Shown one piece after another: positions 16,147-25,207 of a stretch of 40,219 nucleotides of DNA. The position numbers and the translations under genes are program-made. Where the stretch lies: NCBI GenBank assembly GCA_012515445.1, contig JAAYYI010000091.1, positions 1-40,219 of the forward strand, in the 5' to 3' direction. The notes beneath the pieces were generated by a model. The model was not told where the DNA came from and did no database searches. It saw only the letters and a program-made list of their open reading frames with translations. This DNA is from Candidatus Bathyarchaeota archaeon (GTDB lineage Archaea; Thermoproteota; Bathyarchaeia; Bathyarchaeales; Bathycorpusculaceae). Every line of letters starts with the position of its first letter. Position 1 is the first letter of the stretch.

Positions 16147-18984
16147 ATGGTTACAACAAACCTTGACAAAGTTTTCAATCCACAATCAGTAGCGATCATC
16201 GGCGCCAGCGACGTGGAAGGCTCAGTCGGCTACTCGATCGTGAGAAACTTTACCCAGTCAGGATATGCAGGTAAAGTCTACTTTGTCAACATCAAAAAAG
16301 CGGAGCTACTCGGAGTTAAAACTTATCCAACCGTAGACCAGATCCCAGACCAGATTGACTTGGCCATGATTGCAACGCCAGCCAAGATAGTTCCAGGCGT
16401 CATGGAGGAATGCGGCAAAGCAAAAGTTAAAGGGGTAATCATCGTCTCCGCGGGCTTCAAGGAAACAGGACCAGCCGGCAAAGCACTCGAAGACCAAGTC
16501 GGCGCCATCGCTAAAAAGTATGGAATCCGCGTAATCGGCCCCAACTGCATAGGTATTCTGCGCCCAAGAACTAACCTCAACGCAACCTTCCTCAACAAGA
16601 TGCCAAAACCCGGCAACATAGCGTTCCTCTCACAGAGCGGCGCACTCGGCTCAGCAATTCTTGACTGGGCAATTCACGAAAACATTGGCTTCAGTAACTT
16701 CGTCTCAGTCGGCTCAATGATCGACGTTGACTTCGGCGACTTAATCGACTACTTCGGCAGCGACCCCAAAACAAAAAGCATACTTATGTATGTTGAGGGC
16801 ATCACTGAAGCCCGCAAATTCATGAGCGCAGCTCGCCACTTCGCCAGAACCAAACCAATCATTGTGGTAAAGTCAGGTAAATTCGAAGCAAGCGCAAAAG
16901 CAGCTGCCTCGCATACTGGTTCACTCTCAGGCTCAGACGACATCTACGATGCAGCATTCAAGCGTGCAGGTATCGTCAGAGTAAATGAAATCGCAGATTT
17001 ATTCAACGCCGCAGAAGTTTTAGGCACACAGCCACTGCCAAAAGGCAACCGAGTCGCCATCATCACCAACGCAGGCGGACCAGGCGTCATGGCAAGCGAC
17101 GCACTCATCGGTTTCGGTGGCCAACTCGCCAAACTTAGCAAGAAAAGTATCGACAACCTCAACGCCGCTTTACCTACATTCTGGAGTCACGGTAACCCAA
17201 TCGACGTTTTAGGAGACGCAAGCCCCGAACGCTACCGAGCCGCGATGGATGCAGCCTTAAACGACGAAAACGTAGATGGCATCCTCATAATCTTCACTCA
17301 GCAGGCAGTATCAGATGCCATAGGCATCGCTAACAGCATCGTCGATTTAGTTAAAAACAAGCCCTACCAGAACAAAACCATCGTGACCTCATTCATGGGT
17401 TTCGGCGCAGTTATGGAAGCAAACACCATCCTAAACGCCAACAACATCCCAACCTACAGCACCCCCGAACAGGCGCTTAAAACCTACATGTACATGCACA
17501 ATTACCAGCAGAACATAGAAGACCTCTATGAAACTCCAGAGGAGCTCCCAGTCGATGCTTCACCACCCAAGCGCCCAATACAAGCAATTCTTAAGAATGC
17601 AGCAACAGAAGACAGAGAAATCCTAACCGAGGACGAAGCGAAAAAGATCCTCAAATACTACAACTTCCCAGTGGTACGCACAGCAGTCGCAAACAACGTT
17701 GACGAAGCAGTAGCGTTTGCCACCGAAATGGGCTTCCCAGTCGTGCTAAAGATTCTTTCCCCGCAAATCATCCACAAATCAGACGCGGGAGGAGTCATCC
17801 TAAACATCAACAGCGCCAGAGAAGTCAGAGATGCATTCGAACTGCTAATCCAACGTGCAACCGCATATAACCCCAACGCGCAAATCATCGGCGTAACAGT
17901 ACAGCCAATGGTTGAAAAGAAAGGCCACGAAGTAATCATCGGCGGCAAAACCGACCCAGTATTCGGCCCAGTCATAATCTTCGGAATGGGCGGCGTCGGC
18001 GTAGAACTCTTTAAAGACGTATCAATCGGTCTGCCACCCCTAAACACAACACTTATCCATCGTATGATGGAAGAAACCAAAGTCTACCGCCTACTGAAAG
18101 GCTACCGCGGCAGCGCAGCAGTCGACCTGAAACGCCTCGACGAAACCATCCTACTATTCAGCCAGCTACTCACTGACTTCCCGCAGATTAAAGAAATCGA
18201 CATTAACCCGCTGCTCATAAGCGACAAAGACGCCCAAATCCTAGATGCACGCATTGTAGTAGACAAGGAAAAAGTGTGCAGGAAATTCGAGCGCCATGAA
18301 CACATGGTTATCAGCCCGTACCCCAAGAAGTACGAGATACTCTGGTTACTCAAGAACGGCCAAGAAGTTCTTCTGCGCCCCATAAAGCCAGAAGATGAAC
18401 CGCTATGGATCGACTGGTTCCAGAGCCTATCTGAGGAATCCATCCGCTATCGCTTCTTCCAGATGCTAAAAGACACACCACATGAAGTCCGTGTACGCTA
18501 CTGCAACGTAGACTACGACCGCGAAGTGGCGCTAGTAGCTGAGATGGTAGAGAACGGTAAACGCAAGATCCTTGGTGTTAGCAGACTCAGTGTTGAACCA
18601 GACGGTAAACATGGCGAAATGGCATTCATCGTATCTGACTACTGGCAGGGACTCGGACTCGGTACAAAACTAGTCGATTATAGTCTTGACATCGCTAAAG
18701 ATAAAGGCGTAGAAAACGTCTACGCAATTATGCTGCAGGACAACTATCGCGCCATCAGCTTAACAAAGAAGATGGGCTTCGCAATAGAGTACCTAAGTGA
18801 CGGAACTGTCAAAGCTACACTTGACCTGAAGGGCGAAGATATATGCACACAGAAAAGCCTGCCTGAGCCGCCGCATGAGGAACCAAAGCCCACTGCAGAA
18901 AAATCAGCTAAATCAGCTGACGACCTGCCCTTAGTTGAGGCAAAGCCTTTCGTTAGGGAAAACCGCGAGCCAACCTCCGCCTAA
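16147..18984 (+). CDS. ADP-forming acetyl-CoA synthetase fused to a GNAT acetyltransferase
   Basis: A 945-residue fusion. Domains in order: CoA-binding Rossmann domain (VAIIGASDVEGSVGYSIV), two ligase flavodoxin-like domains with the phosphohistidine motif SHTGSLSGSDD (near residue 258), an ATP-grasp domain (about 490-710) with IIHKSDAGGV, and a C-terminal GNAT domain (about 735-895) with the acetyl-CoA loop QGLGLGTK. The tail is Pro/Glu/Lys-rich. The ligase part converts acetyl-CoA, ADP and phosphate to acetate and ATP. Protein acetyltransferases of the Pat type have the same order, but in the Salmonella enzyme the ligase histidine is lost; here both histidines appear intact, so the protein may be bifunctional. 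ATG 16147 has AGAGGT seven bases upstream. Confidence 0.92.
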   Translation: MVTTNLDKVFNPQSVAIIGASDVEGSVGYSIVRNFTQSGYAGKVYFVNIKKAELLGVKTYPTVDQIPDQIDLAMIATPAKIVPGVMEECGKAKVKGVIIVSAGFKETGPAGKALEDQVGAIAKKYGIRVIGPNCIGILRPRTNLNATFLNKMPKPGNIAFLSQSGALGSAILDWAIHENIGFSNFVSVGSMIDVDFGDLIDYFGSDPKTKSILMYVEGITEARKFMSAARHFARTKPIIVVKSGKFEASAKAAASHTGSLSGSDDIYDAAFKRAGIVRVNEIADLFNAAEVLGTQPLPKGNRVAIITNAGGPGVMASDALIGFGGQLAKLSKKSIDNLNAALPTFWSHGNPIDVLGDASPERYRAAMDAALNDENVDGILIIFTQQAVSDAIGIANSIVDLVKNKPYQNKTIVTSFMGFGAVMEANTILNANNIPTYSTPEQALKTYMYMHNYQQNIEDLYETPEELPVDASPPKRPIQAILKNAATEDREILTEDEAKKILKYYNFPVVRTAVANNVDEAVAFATEMGFPVVLKILSPQIIHKSDAGGVILNINSAREVRDAFELLIQRATAYNPNAQIIGVTVQPMVEKKGHEVIIGGKTDPVFGPVIIFGMGGVGVELFKDVSIGLPPLNTTLIHRMMEETKVYRLLKGYRGSAAVDLKRLDETILLFSQLLTDFPQIKEIDINPLLISDKDAQILDARIVVDKEKVCRKFERHEHMVISPYPKKYEILWLLKNGQEVLLRPIKPEDEPLWIDWFQSLSEESIRYRFFQMLKDTPHEVRVRYCNVDYDREVALVAEMVENGKRKILGVSRLSVEPDGKHGEMAFIVSDYWQGLGLGTKLVDYSLDIAKDKGVENVYAIMLQDNYRAISLTKKMGFAIEYLSDGTVKATLDLKGEDICTQKSLPEPPHEEPKPTAEKSAKSADDLPLVEAKPFVRENREPTSA

Positions 18985-19150
18985 CCACCTTTTCTTTAAC
19001 TTATCTTTTTCTTTATTTGCTATCAGTATACTACGTCGCTACATTTTGTATTGTCATATCTACAATAGCCGCGACTGCGTGCTCTTTTGAGGTTTTCCAA
19101 TACCTGTTTGTCTATCTGCTCTATTAGCAGTTTATTGCAGAAACACATAG
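18985..19150. other. Spacer with T-rich terminator after the synthetase gene
   Basis: T-rich tracts right after the stop (CCTTTTCTTTAAC, then CTTTTTCTTTATTTG, about 18989-19020) probably end the transcript. The rest shows no gene. TTTATTGC at 19131-19138 sits about 25 bases before the structured element and could be its TATA box. Confidence 0.4.
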
Positions 19151-19215
19151 AGGGGGGTACCTGAATCGTCTGATAGGGAGGGGGAGGTCGCTCTGAGCGG
19201 GGTAGGTCGATCTAC
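19151..19215 (+). ncRNA. Structured intergenic element, copy A (candidate RNA)
   Basis: Core at 19175-19197, reading AGGGAGGGGGAGG then TCGCTCTGAG. The upstream hairpin pairs CCT (19160-19162) with AGG (19175-19177) and ATC (19165-19167) with GAT (19172-19174) around GTCT, with a two-base bulge. The inner core pairs GAG with CTC around GTCG. A downstream hairpin pairs GTAG (19202-19205) with CTAC (19212-19215). It faces the surface protein at 19409, but that gene has its own TATA box after the element, so here the element may be a separate RNA. No T-run follows this copy. Confidence 0.55.
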
Positions 19216-19236
19216 ATCAAGAGCATAATCCGGTCT

Positions 19237-19262
19237 GGTCACTGCAACAGTTGCAGGTAACC
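19237..19262. repeat. Imperfect palindrome downstream of element copy A
   Basis: CTGCAA-CAG-TTGCAG is a perfect six-base inverted repeat, and the flanking GGT and ACC extend it. It could be an operator for the following surface-protein gene or another hairpin of the element. It is not present beside the other two copies. Confidence 0.35.
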
Positions 19263-19351
19263 AATGAATGGTATACGTTGATTTATGCAATTATACGTTA
19301 GAATATAATTAATTGTAGCTATTTTTGTCTCAACATAAAGTGGTTACAAGG

Positions 19352-19361
19352 CTTTAAATTA
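19352..19361 (+). promoter_or_regulatory. TATA box and ribosome-binding site region of the 19409 gene
   Basis: CTTTAAATTA lies about 50 bases before the ATG at 19409, giving a leader of roughly 25 bases that contains the strong Shine-Dalgarno AAAGGAG (19392-19398). Confidence 0.5.
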
Positions 19362-19408
19362 AAAACAGTCGAAACATCCATTCATAACCTTAAAGGAGAA
19401 GAAAAAGC

Positions 19409-22036
19409 ATGAATATTTTGAAAAATAAAACACTAATGGTAGCTCTCGCTTTTCTATTGATACTTTCAATGACCACTTCCATGGCAATCGCCCAAGTCTA
19501 TTTTCCTAAAGGCTATAGCATACCCACCTATGCATTCATCAACGTAGCGCCCAATCCCATCGGCGTAGGACAAGTAGCAACAGTCAATTTCTTCCTAGCC
19601 ACCCCAATGGAGACAGGCGAACGACCAACAAATATGACAGTCAAACAAACAAACCCCGACGGAACAACCAAAATCCTGGGGCCATTCACCGGCGACACAA
19701 CCGGCGGAACATTCACCACATTCACTCCCGACAAAGTGGGCAACTATACATTCCAATTCTTCTACGGAGGACAAACACTCTCTGGAACAGGACGATGGAG
19801 CGGACTCGTAAATCAACCAAGCGAAAGCAAACCAGTAACACTAGTGGTACAAGAAGAACCAATCAAGGAATACGGCTGGAGCACAATACCATTACCTACC
19901 GAATGGTGGCAAACCCCCGTTAGCTCCATGAACGTAGAGAACTGGTACAAAATTATGGGACCATGGCTGGGTTATGGCTCAGTAAGCTTCGGCGCAACAG
20001 GTTCATACAACGTCAGCGGCTTCTGCAATCCATACACACCATCAGTAAATACTGGTCACGTAATATGGACAAAACAATGGGGCGCAGGAGGAGTCGCAGG
20101 CGGCGACGCAGGCGGAACCCAAAGCAGCCACTACTGGTCAACAAGACAATACCAGCCACAGTATGCACCCGTCATCATGAACGGCATCATGTACTCAACA
20201 TACTATCCATCAACAACCTCTGCCTCAAACGGGATAGTAGCAACCGATCTGTTCACCGGAGAAACACTCTGGAAATTGAATACCACTAACGCACTACGAT
20301 GTGGCATGAATACACGCTTTGACGTAATCAACCAATACGGAGTCGTCGGACCATACATATGGACAACAGGCACTCTACCAGCAGCAGACACAGGAGGAAC
20401 CTTAGTTGCTAACACAGGAACACAATGGAACATGTACGATGCAACAACAGGACAATACATCCTAAGTGTAGTAAACGGCACAGCATTAACACTCAGAACA
20501 GACGAAATGGGTCACATGATCGGCTACTTCATCAACAACACCGCTGGAACAGAAATGACTCATCCACTCCCCGGGCAAAACGTGCCAGTAACTAACACTG
20601 GACCGCACCTTACATGCGTAAACATGACTATGGCAATAGGACAAACAGGACAACAGTGGAATGCAAGACCTAACACTGTACGTGCAATGGCTAACGGAGT
20701 CATGTGGTCAAAACCAATACCTACAAACATAAGCGGCACAGCAATCAATCCACAGCTAGCTCTTAGCTCAATAACAGGAAACGAGCTTGTTTTAACAGGC
20801 GGATTCATCCATGGTCAAGGAGTAGGTGGAGAAACCGCAGGCTGGCTAGTACTAGCAGGCATGGACATGAATACCGGCAATATCTTGATGACTAAAAACC
20901 TGACTTATGCAGGCGGCGCAAACTCGTTACTACCATTCACACGAACATCGTTCACTTACGGTGACGGTATGTTCTTCATAATGAACGACGTCAACTTTGC
21001 AGTCGAAGCATTTAAAGTAAGTACAGGCGAAAAAGTCTGGTCGAACACTCTAAAAGGCGACAACGGTGCTCCACCCAACGATTACGACCTCTTCAGCCTT
21101 AAACCCTACGTAGGCAACGGTAACCTCTTCGTCGCAGCCCTCGGAGGCGACATATGGTCCTTTGAAACCAAGACAGGTGTACAGAAATGGTACACGAACA
21201 CCACTAAACTACTAGGCGACCCAGGACTTGAAAGCCCATATGGCATCTGGCCCTTCTGGGTATTCAACTGTGCAGGACAAACAAACGACGTGTCATATTG
21301 GCCGATAGGTCACGAGTACAATCCCCCGCTTTTCCACGGCGCACAGATGATTGCCCTAAACAACACCAACGGAGAACTAGTCTTCAGCACACTAGGCACA
21401 TACATCCGATCTACAGCAATCGCATATGGCATTATGCTATCATTTAACGCCTATGACAACCAGATTTACGCTTTCGGTAAAGGACCTACAAGAATAACTG
21501 TCGATGCACCAACCGTCGGAGTCACAACAGCTACACCCATAACGATCACTGGCACAATAACCGACGTCGCAGCCGGCGCCAACCAGAACATGGTTTCAGC
21601 CAGATTCCCCAACGGCTTACCGTGTGTCTCAGACGAAAGCATGAGCAAATGGATGGAATACATCTACCAGCAGCAGCCAATGCCAACAGATGTGAAAGGA
21701 GTCGAAATCACCATAAACGTTGTAGACTCAAATGGCAACTACCGAACAGTAGGTACAACAACAAGCAACGCCTTTGGCTCATACGCCTTTACATGGACAC
21801 CTGACATTGCAGGCGACTACACAATCATGGCTAAATTCGCTGGAAGCGAATCGTACTATCAAGCCACCGCAGCAACTGCCCTCTATGCCTCTGAAGCACA
21901 ACCAGCCGCAACACAGATGCCGACAACTGCACCTTCAATGGCGGACCTATACTTCCTACCAGCAATCGCTGTAGTAGCAATTCTAATTGTCATAGTGCTT
22001 GCTTTGCTAGTGCTAATGATGATGAAGAAACCCTAA
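19409..22036 (+). CDS. Surface-anchored beta-propeller-like (PQQ-like) protein
   Basis: An 875-residue exported protein. Signal peptide MVALAFLLILSMTTSMAIAQ, an N-terminal Ig-like domain (about 40-145: PNPIGVGQVATVNFFLATP), a large domain with propeller-type blades (about 200-700; patterns such as ATDLFTGETLWKLN, VSTGEKVWSN and FETKTGVQKWYTN are PQQ-like repeats), a second Ig-like domain (about 715-835, ending TWTPDIAGDYTIMAKF) and a single membrane helix before KKP. PQQ-like repeats do not prove cofactor binding; in archaeal surface proteins they are usually structural. Weakly similar in layout to the surface protein at 10129. Codon use is like its neighbours. Role unknown. Confidence 0.85.
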   Translation: MNILKNKTLMVALAFLLILSMTTSMAIAQVYFPKGYSIPTYAFINVAPNPIGVGQVATVNFFLATPMETGERPTNMTVKQTNPDGTTKILGPFTGDTTGGTFTTFTPDKVGNYTFQFFYGGQTLSGTGRWSGLVNQPSESKPVTLVVQEEPIKEYGWSTIPLPTEWWQTPVSSMNVENWYKIMGPWLGYGSVSFGATGSYNVSGFCNPYTPSVNTGHVIWTKQWGAGGVAGGDAGGTQSSHYWSTRQYQPQYAPVIMNGIMYSTYYPSTTSASNGIVATDLFTGETLWKLNTTNALRCGMNTRFDVINQYGVVGPYIWTTGTLPAADTGGTLVANTGTQWNMYDATTGQYILSVVNGTALTLRTDEMGHMIGYFINNTAGTEMTHPLPGQNVPVTNTGPHLTCVNMTMAIGQTGQQWNARPNTVRAMANGVMWSKPIPTNISGTAINPQLALSSITGNELVLTGGFIHGQGVGGETAGWLVLAGMDMNTGNILMTKNLTYAGGANSLLPFTRTSFTYGDGMFFIMNDVNFAVEAFKVSTGEKVWSNTLKGDNGAPPNDYDLFSLKPYVGNGNLFVAALGGDIWSFETKTGVQKWYTNTTKLLGDPGLESPYGIWPFWVFNCAGQTNDVSYWPIGHEYNPPLFHGAQMIALNNTNGELVFSTLGTYIRSTAIAYGIMLSFNAYDNQIYAFGKGPTRITVDAPTVGVTTATPITITGTITDVAAGANQNMVSARFPNGLPCVSDESMSKWMEYIYQQQPMPTDVKGVEITINVVDSNGNYRTVGTTTSNAFGSYAFTWTPDIAGDYTIMAKFAGSESYYQATAATALYASEAQPAATQMPTTAPSMADLYFLPAIAVVAILIVIVLALLVLMMMKKP

Positions 22037-22285
22037 AGAAAGAATTGGCGACCCCAATCTTTCCACCCTTTTTTAGTTTAAAGAGCATCAAACGGAGGCT
22101 GAATGGGCTCTGGGTTTGGTAGTGTGTGCTCAGATTTCTTCTTTCTCCTAATGAGACAATAAAGAGCCCCAGCAAACTCCGATACAATCAACAGTTATAC
22201 TGGCAACATCAGTAAACGCAGAGCCATAAAAGACCGCTGAATCTCCTGATCAGCACCAAAACAAGCGTATTTTACCTTTTCAGGC
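22037..22285. other. Spacer with T-rich terminator before the hox operon
   Basis: CCACCCTTTTTTAG (about 22062-22076) is a probable T-tract terminator for the surface-protein gene. I see no gene in the remainder. Confidence 0.4.
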
Positions 22286-22316
22286 GTTTTCCTCTACGCT
22301 TTTATACGCGGAAAAC
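22286..22316 (+). promoter_or_regulatory. hox operon promoter framed by an inverted repeat
   Basis: GTTTTCC (22286-22292) and GGAAAAC (22310-22316) are perfect inverted repeats. Between them lies the TATA box CTTTTATAC (22299-22307), about 50 bases before the hoxE start. A dimeric regulator bound here would block the TATA box, so repression is the simple model; this is inference. Confidence 0.5.
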
Positions 22317-22351
22317 CTCTTTGCTTCTGGCGAAAAAGCAAACTTCACGCC

Positions 22352-22858
22352 ATGGAGAACTCCTTTTTGATTAAAGACGACAAACGCAAAGCTATGCTAG
22401 AAAAAGCGTACATTCAACATAACTATCAGGAAAGCGGATTACTAGAAATCCTGCACAGCGCACAGGGCATCTACGGCTACCTAGATAAGGACCTACTTCT
22501 AGATGTCGCCGACTCGCTTAACTTGCCGCCGAGCCACGTGTACGGCGTCGCCACTTTCTACAATTATTTCAAGCTCAAAAAACCCGGAATGCACGTGGTT
22601 ACAGGATGCCTCGGCACCGCCTGCTACGTTAAAAGCGTAGAGCAAATAATGACTGCTATCGAGCAGGAATTCAGCCTGAAACGAGGCGGCTCAACAGCAG
22701 ACGGCAAACTAAGCCTGCTTTCAACCCGCTGCATTGGCGCATGCGCTATGGCTCCAAACATAGTCGTCGATGATGAAGTAATCGGGAAAGCCACCAAAGA
22801 AGTTGTTATCGCTAAAATCAGAGAAAAACTGGGGTGTGAAGCAGTTGAAACTCGATGA
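22352..22858 (+). CDS. hoxE: HoxE/NuoE-like [2Fe-2S] subunit
   Basis: A 168-residue thioredoxin-like ferredoxin of the NuoE family. The four cluster ligands are Cys86, Cys91 (CLGTAC), Cys127 and Cys131 (CIGAC). The N-terminal helical part (YQESGLLEILHSAQGIYGYL) is also typical. It passes electrons within the NAD(P)H-oxidising module. First gene of a five-gene hydrogenase operon hoxEFUYH, each overlapping the next. No clear Shine-Dalgarno precedes ATG 22352, fitting a short leader from the promoter upstream. Confidence 0.92.
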   Translation: MENSFLIKDDKRKAMLEKAYIQHNYQESGLLEILHSAQGIYGYLDKDLLLDVADSLNLPPSHVYGVATFYNYFKLKKPGMHVVTGCLGTACYVKSVEQIMTAIEQEFSLKRGGSTADGKLSLLSTRCIGACAMAPNIVVDDEVIGKATKEVVIAKIREKLGCEAVETR

Positions 22859-24500
22859 CCTCAATAAGATAGTTGATCAGGAACTCGAGTTTGGCCAGGC
22901 GTATAATTATAGAATAAACGTTTGCTGCTCAACCAGCTGCGTCTCGCTTGGATCACTGAAGGTGCTTAAAGCATTCGAGGACGCAATCAAAGAGTTCGGC
23001 GTCGAGAATGAATGTAAAGTCGCAAGAACAGGCTGCATCGGTGCATGCAGCGTTGGACCAACAGTGTTAATCGAACCAGGAGACTACGCCTACTCCAACG
23101 TCACGCCAGAAAAGGTACGGCAAATTGTACGTGACCATATTGTACTTGATTTGCCCATCCGAGATATGCTGTATGAAAGCGGTACCTTTTTTCAAAAACA
23201 GCATCGACTTGTTTTGCGCAACGCAGGAAAAATCGACCCGGGCCGCATCCAGGACTATATCTGTGTCGGCGGGTATGGCGCTCTATGTAAAGTTCTAACT
23301 AACATGGCGCCGCAGGGAGTAATCAACGAAGTACTTGCCAGTGGCTTGCGGGGTCGAGGCGGAGCAGGATTCCCAACAGGGCAGAAGTGGCGGCTTGTAG
23401 CCAGAGCCGTAAACACGCCCAAATACATAGTTGCAAACCTGGACGAAGGTGACCCCGGTGTTTACGCCAACCGCTCGCTGGCAGAAGCCGACCCTCATGC
23501 GATTATCGAAGGTATGCTCATAGCGGCATACGCAGTCGGTGCAGAAAAAGGCTACATTTACATCCGCAGCGAATACCCGCTCGCCGTACAAACATTACAG
23601 AAAGCTTTGGCGCAGGCAAAGGCAATGTCGCTGCTTGGAAGCAACGTTTTTGAGACACCATTTAAATTCGACATCGAATTACGCCTCGGTGCAGGAGCAT
23701 TTGTTGCCGGCGAAGAAACCGCTATTCTCGCATCGGTGGAAGGTAAAAGAGCTATGCCTAGACCCCGACCACCGTACCCAGCCAACATGGGGCTATGGGG
23801 AAAACCGACCCTCATCCAGAACGTTGAAACCCTCGCCAATATTCCGCTGATAGTTCAGAACGGATCCGCATGGTTCGCTAAAACTGGTATGACTAAATGC
23901 TCAGGGACAAAATGCTTCTCGCTCACTGGCAAAATTGCTAATCCGGGAATAATCGAAGTGCCGATGGGTATGTCGCTTCGTGAAGTCGTGTTTGACATCG
24001 GCGGTGGAGTGCCAGGTGGCAAACAGTTCAAGGCAGTCCTCATCGGCGGACCATCTGGCGGCTGTTTACCTGAGCAGCTGCTTGAAACAGCAATCGACTA
24101 TGACTCGCTGCTTAAAGTGGGGGCAATCATGGGTTCAGGCGGCATAGTGGTACTAGACGAAGACGACTGCATGGTCGATACAGCCCGTTACTTCACAGAG
24201 TTCTGTGTTGATGAATCATGCGGAAGATGCACCCCCTGCAGGGCTGGATTGCCAAGGATGCTTGAAGTATTCAACAGGATCACACATGGACAGGGCGAAT
24301 TAACCGACATAGGCACCTTAGAGAAGGCAAGCGTCTTTATCCGCGACGTCAGCCTCTGCGGGCTAGGCCAAACCGCCCCCAACCCCGTTATCACCACGCT
24401 TCGCTACTTCAAAAACGAATACATCAGCCACATAACCGAACATAAATGCGAGGCAGGCAAATGTTACACGTCACGCTACAACAAGGAGGAGCCAGCATAA
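22845..24500 (+). CDS. hoxF: HoxF/NuoF-like NAD(P)H-binding flavoprotein subunit
   Basis: About 551 residues. An N-terminal extra thioredoxin-like [2Fe-2S] domain (ligands in CCSTSC and CIGAC) precedes the NuoF core. The core carries the nucleotide and FMN motifs GLRGRGGAGFPTG and NLDEGDPGVYANR, an SLBB region, and the N3-type [4Fe-4S] motif CGRCTPCR. It oxidises or reduces NAD(P)H for the hydrogenase. Unlike HndC-type proteins it ends soon after EHKCEAGKC, without a ferredoxin tail. I start at TTG 22845, where GGGGTGTGA provides a ribosome site; GTG 22836 and TTG 22803 are in-frame alternatives. It overlaps hoxE by 14 bases. Confidence 0.92.
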   Translation: MKLDDLNKIVDQELEFGQAYNYRINVCCSTSCVSLGSLKVLKAFEDAIKEFGVENECKVARTGCIGACSVGPTVLIEPGDYAYSNVTPEKVRQIVRDHIVLDLPIRDMLYESGTFFQKQHRLVLRNAGKIDPGRIQDYICVGGYGALCKVLTNMAPQGVINEVLASGLRGRGGAGFPTGQKWRLVARAVNTPKYIVANLDEGDPGVYANRSLAEADPHAIIEGMLIAAYAVGAEKGYIYIRSEYPLAVQTLQKALAQAKAMSLLGSNVFETPFKFDIELRLGAGAFVAGEETAILASVEGKRAMPRPRPPYPANMGLWGKPTLIQNVETLANIPLIVQNGSAWFAKTGMTKCSGTKCFSLTGKIANPGIIEVPMGMSLREVVFDIGGGVPGGKQFKAVLIGGPSGGCLPEQLLETAIDYDSLLKVGAIMGSGGIVVLDEDDCMVDTARYFTEFCVDESCGRCTPCRAGLPRMLEVFNRITHGQGELTDIGTLEKASVFIRDVSLCGLGQTAPNPVITTLRYFKNEYISHITEHKCEAGKCYTSRYNKEEPA

Positions 24501-25207
24501 ACCCGAACAATGTTAGGCTGCGGATCAACGGCTCTGAAGTAGCGGTTCCCGAAGGTACAACCATCCTTAAAGCCGCAGCGCTAAACGGGGTAGAAATCCC
24601 GACCCTCTGTGAAATAGAAGGCTTGACTCCCTATGGCGGCTGCAGACTCTGCATAGTTGAAGTCAGCGGCACAAGCAAGCTTTTCCCGGCATGCACAACC
24701 CCAGCAGCGCAAGGCATGGAAGTAACCACCCAATCGCCCAAGCTCTATGAATACCGCAAAATGGTTCTTCAAACACTGCTGGCTGAGCGGACACACATCT
24801 GTGCTGTCTGCGTGGCAAACGAGCACTGCGAGCTGCAAGCAAACGCAAACAACCACGGCGTAGACCACGTCATGTACGAGCGGAACTGGAGCTGCGAATC
24901 AATTGATTCATCACATGAGTTCCTAGTCATCGATCGCAACCGCTGCATCCTCTGTACAAGATGCATCAGAGTCTGCGACCAGATAGAGGGCGCACACACT
25001 CTAGACTTAAAGTTTCGCAGCAAAAGCACTAATGTAATAATGGATCAAGACCAAAACTGGGGGCAAGCGATGAGTTGCACCTCATGCCGCAAATGCGCCA
25101 AAGTCTGCCCAGTCGGAGCCATCTACATAGAGAACGAAAATATTGAATTTACCAAAGATCGTGACATAGCAGCTTTCCTGTCTAAGAGGAGGCGCCGCAG
25201 CAGATGA
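24461..25207 (+). CDS. hoxU: HoxU/NuoG-like iron-sulfur subunit
   Basis: About 248 residues. Order of clusters: plant-type [2Fe-2S] (LCEIEGLTPYGGCRLC and a later Cys in PACTTP), a His/Cys [4Fe-4S] motif (HICAVCVANEHC), then two [4Fe-4S] clusters (CILCTRCIRVC and CTSCRKCAKVC). It wires HoxF to the hydrogenase core. ATG 24461 has GAGG upstream and overlaps hoxF by 40 bases. However, AAGGAGG (24483-24489) is perfectly spaced before an in-frame ATA at 24497 that overlaps the hoxF stop as ATAA and matches the usual family N-terminus (NPNNVRLRING). The true start may be that ATA. Confidence 0.9.
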   Translation: MLHVTLQQGGASINPNNVRLRINGSEVAVPEGTTILKAAALNGVEIPTLCEIEGLTPYGGCRLCIVEVSGTSKLFPACTTPAAQGMEVTTQSPKLYEYRKMVLQTLLAERTHICAVCVANEHCELQANANNHGVDHVMYERNWSCESIDSSHEFLVIDRNRCILCTRCIRVCDQIEGAHTLDLKFRSKSTNVIMDQDQNWGQAMSCTSCRKCAKVCPVGAIYIENENIEFTKDRDIAAFLSKRRRRSR

